From assembly GCF_031954525.1 (NCBI RefSeq), contig NZ_CP134867.1:1302001-1366000 (forward strand): a DNA stretch of 64,000 nucleotides, read 5' to 3'. A program made the position numbers and the translations under genes. The notes beneath the pieces were generated by a model. That model was not told the DNA's origin, searched no databases, and saw nothing but the letters and a program-made list of their open reading frames with translations. Every line of letters begins with the position of its first letter. The stretch's first letter is position 1. The stretch is from Dyella sp. BiH032. Lineage in GTDB: Bacteria; Pseudomonadota; Gammaproteobacteria; Xanthomonadales; Rhodanobacteraceae. Of the stretch, positions 57,448 to 64,000 are shown in pieces.

Positions 57448-58479
57448 ATGCCCCAGAACGCCACCGTCAACCGCCGCATCGTGCTTGCCGCGCATCCGAA
57501 AGGCGCGCCGACCGTGCAGGATCTCCGCCTCGAGGAAGTGCCGGTGCCCGAGCCCGCCGAAGGGCAGGTGCTGCTGCGTACGCTGTATCTCTCGCTCGAT
57601 CCCTACATGCGCAACATCATGAACGAAGTCGGCCCGAGCTATGCGGAAGCGGTGAAGCTTGGCGCGCCGATGGCCGGCGGCACGGTGAGCCGCGTGGCGG
57701 CGTCGAAGCACCCGTCGTTCAAGGCCGGCGACCTGGTGCTGAGCAACGCCGGCTGGCAGGACTACGCGCTGTCGGACGGTAGCGACCTGTTGCCGCTAGG
57801 CGCCATGGCACAGCCGTCGCTGGCCCTGGGTGGCCTCGGCATGCCGGCGTTCACCGCGCACGTCGGCCTGCTCGATATCGGCCAGCCCAAGCCGGGCGAA
57901 ACCGTGGTGGTGGCCGCGGCGACCGGGGCGGTGGGGGCGGTGGTGGGGCAGATCGCCAAGCTCAAGGGCGCGCGCGCGGTCGGCATCGCCGGCGGCGCGG
58001 ACAAGTGCCGCTATGCGGTGGAGGAGCTGGGCTTCGACGTGTGCCTGGATCGCCACGATCCGCAGCTGGCGAAGAAGCTCGCGGAGGCATGCCTCGACGG
58101 TATAGACGTCTATTTCGAAAACGTCGGCGGCGACGTTTTCGACGCCGTGGTCCCGCTGCTCAACAACTACGCGCGCGTGCCGGTGTGCGGCATCATCGCG
58201 CACTACAACGACAAGTCATTGCCGTCCGGCCCCAACCAACTGCCGCAGGTGATGTCTACGGTGTTGCAGAAGCGCGTGCGCATGGAAGGCTTCATCATCC
58301 TCGACCACTACGGCGAGCGCTTCGAGCGTTTCCGCAAGGAGATGGGCGAGTGGGTCGCGGCCGGAAAGATAAAGCTGCGCGAGGACGTGGTGGAAGGGCT
58401 GGAGAACGCGCCGACGGCGTTCATCGGGTTGCTGGAAGGGAAGAACTTCGGGAAGCTGGTGGTGAAGGTCGCGGAGTGA
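57448..58479 (+). CDS. NADP-dependent medium-chain reductase (CurA/leukotriene B4 dehydrogenase-like)
   Basis: 343 residues. Zinc-free MDR family: RTLYLSLDPYMRN, the nucleotide motif AAATGAVGAVVGQIAKLKG, YFENVGGDVFDAV and GIIAHYN. It probably reduces the double bond of enones or quinone-like electrophiles with NADPH. Control by the upstream TetR fits a detoxification role. Confidence 0.92.
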   Translation: MPQNATVNRRIVLAAHPKGAPTVQDLRLEEVPVPEPAEGQVLLRTLYLSLDPYMRNIMNEVGPSYAEAVKLGAPMAGGTVSRVAASKHPSFKAGDLVLSNAGWQDYALSDGSDLLPLGAMAQPSLALGGLGMPAFTAHVGLLDIGQPKPGETVVVAAATGAVGAVVGQIAKLKGARAVGIAGGADKCRYAVEELGFDVCLDRHDPQLAKKLAEACLDGIDVYFENVGGDVFDAVVPLLNNYARVPVCGIIAHYNDKSLPSGPNQLPQVMSTVLQKRVRMEGFIILDHYGERFERFRKEMGEWVAAGKIKLREDVVEGLENAPTAFIGLLEGKNFGKLVVKVAE

Positions 58480-58521
58480 GACCGCGCGCAGCATAGCGAG
58501 CCCCACCGCCGCCGCCGTGCA

Positions 58522-58546
58522 CCCTCTCCCCTTGTCGGGGAGAGGG
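58522..58546. repeat. Solo short palindrome of the dispersed family
   Basis: CCCTCTCCCC/GGGGAGAGGG with loop TTGTC, between the convergent oxidoreductase and mannosidase genes; possibly acts as a bidirectional terminator. Confidence 0.6.
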
Positions 58547-58583
58547 TAGAGGCACTACCGAGTGACAACGGCCAGCGACGGCA

Positions 58584-61500
58584 TCAGTCGGCGCCCAGCA
58601 GCTCCAGCTCCGCGAGCGCCGATGCCGCGCCAGAGGCGAAGCTCAGGCGATACCACGTATAGCTCCCCGGCTTGCCGACGCCGAACGCCCGGGTCTGTCC
58701 CGGCCATGGGAAGCGCTCGCCCTGGCGGCGGTCGAGCACGGTCCATTGCTTGCCGTCGTTCGAGCCTTCCAGCGTCCACGCACCCGGCGCATCCCCGGTG
58801 GAGGCGGACGTGAGCGTGTACATCGTCACCTTCGATGCGGAGGGCGCATGCCAGCGCACGGTCGCGTGCGCCTCGAGGCGACTGTCGGTGCTGCTGTCGT
58901 TGTCGAACAGAGCGTCGACCTTGGCGACGCCGTCCGCTTCGCGCTCACCCCTGCCACCGTCAGTGAGGTCGTGGAGCGGGCGAGGGCCGGAGGCGCTGCT
59001 GAGCGAGGCCGGTAGCGCGGCATCGCCGCTGGCCCAGTGCGAGGGCTCAGGGCCCATCTCGAAACTCAGCGTGGCGCCTTTCGCCAGCAGTTCGTGCGGC
59101 AGGGTGAGGCGGTTCCACGGCTGGCCGTTCACGCGCAGGCTCTGCACGTAGCGGTTGCGGTCGCTGACGTTCGGAGCGTCGACGACGATGTGCTTGCCGT
59201 TGTCGAGGCGGATATCCAGGTGCGGGAAATACGGCGCGCCGATCACGTACTCCGGCGAGCCCATGCGCAGCGGATAGAAACCGGCGGCGCTGAACAGATA
59301 CCAGGCGGACATCTCGCCGTTGTCCTCGTCGCCGGGATAGCCCTGGCCGATGTCGCTGCCGACGTAGAGGCGCGAGAGCACGTCGCGCACCTTGTCCTGC
59401 GTCTTCCACGGCTGGCCGGCGTAGGCGTACATGTAGATGATGTGGTGCGATGGCTGGTTGCTGTGGCCGTACTGGCCCATGCGCACGTCGCGCGCTTCGA
59501 GCATTTCATGGATCGGCTCGCCGTAACCGCCGACATGGAATTCGCCCGATTCGCCGAAGAACTGGTCCAGCTTCGCCGCGAGCTTGTCGCGCCCGCCGTA
59601 GAGCGCGGCGAGACCGGCGCCGTCGTGGGGGGCGTGGAAGGCCATGTTCCAGGCGTTGGTCTCGGTGTAGTCGTCGCCCCAGCGCTTCGGGTCGAACTGC
59701 GCCTTGGTGTAGCGCCACTGGCCCTTGGCGTCGCGGGCGACGAAGAAGCCGATCTCCGGGTTGAACAGGTTGACGTAGTCCTGCGCGCGCGAATGGAAGT
59801 ACGTCGCGTCGTCCGCATAGTGCGCGCCATACGGATCGGCCTTGCCGCCTTGCTTCGCGAGTGCTGCGGCGAGATTGCCGATGGCGAAGTCGTTGATGTA
59901 GCCGTCCATCGACCAGGACAGGCCTTCCTTCACGCCGCTGTCGACATAGCCGTTGAAGTTGGAGCGCTGCAGCCCCTTGCGGCCGGTGCCGGCGATGGGG
60001 CTGAGCACGGTCGCGTCCTTCAGCGCCGCCTGGTAGAAGCCGCGCACGTCGAAGTTGCGCACGCCCTTGAGCCAGGCATCGGCGAAGGCGACGTCGGCGC
60101 TGGTGCCGACCATCAGGTCCGCATAGCCGGGCGACGACCAGCGCGCGATCCAGCCGGCGTCGCGGTATTCCTGCACGAAGCCGTCGATCATGTCGCCGGC
60201 CTGTTTCGGCACCAGCAGCGTGTAGGCCGGCCACGCGGTGCGGTAGGTGTCCCAGAAGCCGTTGTTGACGTACACCTTGCCGTCCACCACGCGCGCGCCG
60301 GTGCGCGTGGGCGTGTTCTCGCCGGAAGCCGCGGAGAACGGGCTCGCGTAGCGATAGACCGGTTTCTCCTTGCTGCCCGCGTTCTCGTAGGCCGAATTCG
60401 GATAGAGGAACAGCCGGTAGAGGTTGGAATAGAGCGTAGTGAGTTCGTCGCGGCTGGCACCTTTCACGGCGACGATCCCGAGCTGGTCGTCCCAGCGCTG
60501 GCGTGCGCGTTCGCGCACGGTGTCGAACGTGTCGCCGGCTGCGATTTCCAATTGGAGATTGTGTTTCGCCTGCTCGACGCTGATGAGCGAGGTGGCCATG
60601 CGGACGTTGACGGTCTTGTCCTTCGCCGTGTCGAAGCCGAGCCAGCCGGTGACATGGTCGCGGCCCTCGCCGGTGAGCCGGCCGCTTTCGGCGATCGGGC
60701 GGTCGACCTCCGCATAGAAGAACAGGCGCGTGGCGCCGGTGGAGAGTCGGCTCTTCACGTCGGAATAGCCGCTGAAGCTGCGGCCGGAAGGATCGAGCGT
60801 GACGCCGCCCTGATCGTTGCGGTTGTCCAGCACCAGCTGGCCGCGCGCGCCGGGGAAGGTGAAGCGGAACATCGCCGCGTGGTCGGTGGGTGCGATCTCG
60901 CTGACGATGCCGTTGTCGAATGCCACCTTGTAGTAGTCGGCGCGGGCGGTCTCGTGGTCGTGGCTGAAGCTCAGCGCGCGCGCCTTGCGGTTGGCGGTGG
61001 GCGCGCCGCTGGCGACTGCGGCCGGCATCAGGTGGAAGGTCTGGCGGTCGCCCATCCACGGGCTGGGCTCGTGCGACAGCGCGAAGGCTTCGATGCGCGG
61101 GCGGTTGTCGTCGCCGTTGCGCTCCTGGTACTGGTACATCCAGTCGGAGCCGGCGTCGGTCACCGGCGCCCAGAAGTTGAACCCGTGCGGCACCGCCGTG
61201 GCGGGGAAGTTGTTGCCGCGCGAGAAGTTGGCATTGGAGTGGGTGCCGCGCGTGGTGATCACGTAGTCGGAAGGTCGCGTGGCGGTATCGGCCGGCGCGT
61301 CGCCGATGCGCAGATCGTCGAGGAAGCCTTCGACCGCGCCCTGCGGACCGTCCTGCACGAGCACGATGCGCTTGATGGTGCGGCCGCGCGCCGCCGCGCC
61401 CAGGTCGATGGCCAGGCGATTCCACTGGTTGGGGTAGAGCGTGCGGCTTTCGCCTTGCGCGCGGGCGGAGGCAGTGACGCGATGCTGGTCGCGCGCGGCC

Positions 61501-61919
61501 CCGGCAGAGAGGCGCGAGCCATCGTCGAAGACCAGGTCGATGGCGGTGTAGGTGGAAGAGTTGGCGAGATCGTCGCCCGCGGTCACGGGGAACACCAGGT
61601 AGGAGAGCTGGGTGCGGTCGCCGACGGGGAGATTCACGTCGAACAGCACCGCCTCCTGGCGCTTGCCGCCCTGGCCGCGGTAATGCAGCGAATGCAGGCC
61701 GGTGAAGCCGACACCGGGCTTGGCGGTGAGCACCACATTTTTACCCGGGCCACCGGTGACATCCACGGCGAGCGGTGACGCGGAGGCCTTCGGCGCAGGC
61801 TCGCCCGCCTCGAAAGAGCTGAAGAAACCGCTTTCCTGGCCGGCCTGCGCCAGTGGCAGGGCGAGCAGCAGGGCCCAGGACAGACGGCGCGTGGCGAACG
61901 TGCGAAGCCGGTGGCGCAT
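58584..61919 (-). CDS. Secreted GH92 alpha-mannosidase with C-terminal discoidin-like domain
   Basis: 1111 residues. Signal peptide LSWALLLALPLAQA; a jelly-roll N-terminal part (to ~residue 230), then the GH92 domain with GFWDTYRTAWPAYTLLVP, TSADVAFADAWLKGV, GDEDNGEMSAWYLFSAAGFY and GSPEYVIGAPYFPH, all characteristic. The last ~130 residues (VTMYTLTSASTGDAPGAWTL, WYRLSFASG) look like an F5/8-type carbohydrate-binding module. GH92 enzymes are Ca-dependent exo-alpha-mannosidases acting on N-glycan or yeast-mannan linkages. GAGGGGA precedes the ATG at 61919; longer frames upstream have no signal peptide. Confidence 0.93.
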   Translation of the reverse strand: MRHRLRTFATRRLSWALLLALPLAQAGQESGFFSSFEAGEPAPKASASPLAVDVTGGPGKNVVLTAKPGVGFTGLHSLHYRGQGGKRQEAVLFDVNLPVGDRTQLSYLVFPVTAGDDLANSSTYTAIDLVFDDGSRLSAGAARDQHRVTASARAQGESRTLYPNQWNRLAIDLGAAARGRTIKRIVLVQDGPQGAVEGFLDDLRIGDAPADTATRPSDYVITTRGTHSNANFSRGNNFPATAVPHGFNFWAPVTDAGSDWMYQYQERNGDDNRPRIEAFALSHEPSPWMGDRQTFHLMPAAVASGAPTANRKARALSFSHDHETARADYYKVAFDNGIVSEIAPTDHAAMFRFTFPGARGQLVLDNRNDQGGVTLDPSGRSFSGYSDVKSRLSTGATRLFFYAEVDRPIAESGRLTGEGRDHVTGWLGFDTAKDKTVNVRMATSLISVEQAKHNLQLEIAAGDTFDTVRERARQRWDDQLGIVAVKGASRDELTTLYSNLYRLFLYPNSAYENAGSKEKPVYRYASPFSAASGENTPTRTGARVVDGKVYVNNGFWDTYRTAWPAYTLLVPKQAGDMIDGFVQEYRDAGWIARWSSPGYADLMVGTSADVAFADAWLKGVRNFDVRGFYQAALKDATVLSPIAGTGRKGLQRSNFNGYVDSGVKEGLSWSMDGYINDFAIGNLAAALAKQGGKADPYGAHYADDATYFHSRAQDYVNLFNPEIGFFVARDAKGQWRYTKAQFDPKRWGDDYTETNAWNMAFHAPHDGAGLAALYGGRDKLAAKLDQFFGESGEFHVGGYGEPIHEMLEARDVRMGQYGHSNQPSHHIIYMYAYAGQPWKTQDKVRDVLSRLYVGSDIGQGYPGDEDNGEMSAWYLFSAAGFYPLRMGSPEYVIGAPYFPHLDIRLDNGKHIVVDAPNVSDRNRYVQSLRVNGQPWNRLTLPHELLAKGATLSFEMGPEPSHWASGDAALPASLSSASGPRPLHDLTDGGRGEREADGVAKVDALFDNDSSTDSRLEAHATVRWHAPSASKVTMYTLTSASTGDAPGAWTLEGSNDGKQWTVLDRRQGERFPWPGQTRAFGVGKPGSYTWYRLSFASGAASALAELELLGAD

Positions 61920-62287
61920 GCGTGTGTTTCCCCTCAAGTGGCGCGTGGCCTTCTGGACGGCTGGGCGCGGAAGTGTCGATTTGAATCGTTCTAAATCGAG
62001 CCTGTCAAACGGCGGCGCAACATGACAGGGTTTTTCTCGTCTCCACCGCGCGGCGAGCAGGCGCGCGATGGTGGGAACATGGCGGACGGGCCAAGGTGCA
62101 CCGTCGATCGTCCGATGCGAGCCTTCGCGTCGCCGGACGAAAGGCACTTTCTTCCCGGAGAAAAGTCGGGCTGAAACGCGTGAACCCTCGGGCGACATCG
62201 TCGCTGTCGATTTCGCCGGCCGCCGTTCGTCGTTTCCACAAACGGTGCAAACCGCGCCAGCCCATCGACCCTGCAAGCGAGCCGAAC
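61920..62287. other. Divergent control region, GH92 / MFS
   Basis: 368 bp with no gene. The main feature is the inverted repeat at 61976-61999. The rest has no obvious promoter or structure; plus-strand frames running into the MFS gene begin without a plausible start. Confidence 0.4.
61976..61999. promoter_or_regulatory. LacI-type operator candidate upstream of GH92
   Basis: TCGATTT (61976-61982) and AAATCGA (61993-61999) flank a 10-bp centre whose dyad axis falls between C and G, as in LacI/PurR-type operators. It is 57 bp upstream of the mannosidase ATG. Confidence 0.5.
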
Positions 62288-63751
62288 ATGACGAATGATG
62301 TTTCCAACGAAACCCACGCCGGGTACCACGACCGCCGGCGCTGGATCGCGCTGCTGGTGCTGTGCATGGGTGTGCTGATGATCGTGCTGGACACGACCAT
62401 CGTGAACGTGGCGTTGCCCTCGATCAAAACCGACCTGAAGTTCACCGACACGTCGCTGGCCTGGGTGGTGAATGCCTACATGCTGGCCTACGGCGGTTTC
62501 CTGCTGCTGGGCGGGCGGCTGGGTGACTTGTACGGGCACCGGCGTTTCTTCCTGCTCGGCATCGCGCTGTTCACGCTGGCGTCGCTCGCCTGCGGCTTGT
62601 CGCAGACGCAAGGCTTCCTCGTCGCGTCTCGCGCGGTGCAGGGGCTTGGCGGCGCGGTGGTCACGGCGGTGGCGCTGTCGCTGATCATGGATCTGTTCAC
62701 CGAGCCGGGCGACCGCGCGAAGGCGATGGGCATCTATGGCTTCGTCTGTGCGGGTGGCGGCAGTCTCGGCGCGATGCTCGGCGGCGTGCTGACCAGCACG
62801 CTGACCTGGCATTGGGTGTTCCTGGTGAACCTGCCGATCGGCATCGCGGTGATCGCGTTCGCGCCGCGGCTGCTGCCGGCGACCAAGGGCACGGACGGGT
62901 CGCGCCATCTCGACGTCGGCGGTGCCGTCACGGTGACCGCCGCGCTGATGCTGGCCGTGTACGCCATCGTCAACGGTAACGAGCTGGGCTGGACCTCGGC
63001 GCGCACGCTCGGCGAGCTGGCGGGCGCGGCCGTACTGCTGGCGCTGTTCTTTCTGATCGAGGCGCGCGTGCGCAAGCCGCTGATGCCGTTGCGTCTGTTC
63101 GTGAGGCGCAACATTGCGGTGTCAAACACGGTGGGCGTGCTGTGGGCGGCGGCGATGTTCGCGTGGTTCTTCCTGTCGGCGCTCTACATGCAGCTGGTGC
63201 TCGGTTACGGGCCGCTGGAAGTGGGCCTGGCCTTCCTGCCGGCCAACCTGATCATGGCGCTATTCTCGCTCGGCATCTCGGCGAAGCTGGTGATGCGCTT
63301 CGGCATCCGCAAGCCGTTGACGGCGGGACTGGTGCTGGCGGCGGTGGGCCTGTTGCTGTTCGCGCGCGCGCCGCAGGATGGAACCTTCGTGGTCGACATC
63401 ATGCCCGGCATGGTCCTGCTGGGCCTGGGCGCAGGCATCGCGCTCAATCCCTTGCTGCTGGCGGCGATGGGCGACGTGGAACCGTCGGAGTCTGGACTGG
63501 CCTCGGGCCTAGTGAACACCGCTTTCATGATGGGCGGCGCGCTGGGCCTGGCGGTGCTGGCGAGCCTTGCGGCGGCGCAGACGGGCACGGCGCTGCTCGA
63601 TGGCACCGAGCGTGGCGCGGCATTGCTGACCGGCTATCGCGCCGCCTTCCTCGCCGGCGCCTGTTTCGCGGCATTAGGCGCGGTATTGGGCGCGGTGCTG
63701 CTGCGGCCGCGCGAAGGCGAAGCCGCGGCAGCACCGGTGTCGGCGCATTGA
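62288..63751 (+). CDS. DHA2-family MFS drug efflux transporter (14 TMS)
   Basis: 487 residues with 14 hydrophobic segments. Motif C-like LDTTIVNVALPSIKTDL in helix 1, motif A GGRLGDLYGHRRFF, motif B region SRAVQGLGGAVVTAVALSL. Typical of EmrB/QacA-type proton antiporters for hydrophobic drugs. Start ATG at 62288. No regulator is adjacent within the window. Confidence 0.93.
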   Translation: MTNDVSNETHAGYHDRRRWIALLVLCMGVLMIVLDTTIVNVALPSIKTDLKFTDTSLAWVVNAYMLAYGGFLLLGGRLGDLYGHRRFFLLGIALFTLASLACGLSQTQGFLVASRAVQGLGGAVVTAVALSLIMDLFTEPGDRAKAMGIYGFVCAGGGSLGAMLGGVLTSTLTWHWVFLVNLPIGIAVIAFAPRLLPATKGTDGSRHLDVGGAVTVTAALMLAVYAIVNGNELGWTSARTLGELAGAAVLLALFFLIEARVRKPLMPLRLFVRRNIAVSNTVGVLWAAAMFAWFFLSALYMQLVLGYGPLEVGLAFLPANLIMALFSLGISAKLVMRFGIRKPLTAGLVLAAVGLLLFARAPQDGTFVVDIMPGMVLLGLGAGIALNPLLLAAMGDVEPSESGLASGLVNTAFMMGGALGLAVLASLAAAQTGTALLDGTERGAALLTGYRAAFLAGACFAALGAVLGAVLLRPREGEAAAAPVSAH

Positions 63752-63769
63752 TCGAACAGGAGGCCTGTC

Positions 63770-64000
63770 ATGGATCATCCGGTCGTCTCGCGCGATGCCT
63801 GGTGGAAGGCGCGCGTCGCTCTGCTCGAGCAGGAAAAAGCCTTCACCAGGCTCAAGGACGAACTCAGCGCGGCGCGCCGCCAGTTGCCATGGGTCGAGGT
63901 GGACAAGGTCTACGAGTTCGATGGCCCGGACGGACCGGTGACGCTGGCGGATTTGTTCCGCGGACGCGATCAGCTGTTCGTGAAGCATTTCATGCTGCCG
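63770..64000 (+). CDS. DUF899 (thioredoxin-like) protein, truncated by the window edge
   Basis: 77 codons visible: MDHPVVSRDAWWKARVALLE, then KAFTRLKDELSAARRQLPWVEVDKVYEF, the characteristic start of DUF899 proteins, which have a thioredoxin-like fold and unknown substrate. AGGAGG before the ATG is a perfect ribosome site. Probably follows the MFS gene in one transcript (18 bp gap). Confidence 0.88.
   Translation, partial: MDHPVVSRDAWWKARVALLEQEKAFTRLKDELSAARRQLPWVEVDKVYEFDGPDGPVTLADLFRGRDQLFVKHFMLP

Noticed and set aside
61920..62276. Upstream extension of the GH92 protein
   Set aside because: Would put about 119 residues before an obvious signal peptide; the ATG at 61919 with GAGGGGA is clearly the start.

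Overview
The window is a GC-rich, densely coding stretch of a chromosome from a gammaproteobacterium, most likely of the Xanthomonadaceae/Rhodanobacteraceae group. Three features point there: a fused aspartate kinase/diaminopimelate decarboxylase, the adjacent murL-murD2 pair of the Xanthomonas-type D-glutamate route to peptidoglycan, and two tandem 'transmembrane repetitive' proteins. About 52 protein genes, one frameshifted gene and one gene cut by the right edge are supported. I saw no rRNA, tRNA, CRISPR, integrase or classical insertion sequence.

Layout. 0-13 kb: two tandem paralogous Pro/Ala-rich membrane proteins; a minus-strand block with an FMN 2-hydroxyacid oxidase, an FAD oxidoreductase, a TonB-dependent receptor and a two-subunit xanthine-dehydrogenase-like enzyme with degenerate cofactor and catalytic residues; an APC permease. 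13-27 kb: secreted S53 peptidase, class I fumarase, lysAC, a DUF559 nuclease relic inside inverted repeats, murL-murD2, OsmC, an amidase, GNAT, a diguanylate cyclase and an NTF2-like protein. 27-45 kb: an XRE/MmyB regulator, a GH3 glycosidase, DUF3147, then two copies of a sigma54-driven module (47-residue membrane peptide followed by an exported hydrolase), an MBL-fold protein, a peroxiredoxin-like protein with TetR, a sirtuin, small membrane proteins, and an alpha/beta hydrolase divergent from a second XRE/MmyB regulator. 45-54.4 kb: an island with four FNR-type palindromes holding an NRAMP-like transporter, an MgtC/DUF4010 protein, four universal stress proteins, a GNAT enzyme, a beta-CASP MBL protein and an SDR. 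54.5-64 kb: M13 peptidase, TetR with its target oxidoreductase, a GH92 mannosidase, a DHA2 efflux pump and a DUF899 protein.

The most unusual signals are regulatory and structural. (1) The two paralogous membrane-peptide genes have near-identical sigma54 promoters, upstream TGTCC/GGACA palindromes at the spacing expected for enhancer-binding proteins, and a downstream NlpC/P60 or beta-lactamase-fold gene. (2) Two ~500-bp intergenic elements (near 31.2 and 51.2 kb) are chains of hairpins with compensatory changes between copies. (3) A DUF559 endonuclease gene sits between inverted copies of a short repeat that recurs alone elsewhere. (4) Two paralogous XRE/MmyB regulators lie beside 17-bp palindromes of identical architecture. 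(5) The molybdenum hydroxylase pair has lost the ligands of one [2Fe-2S] cluster and, by eye alignment, the catalytic Glu.
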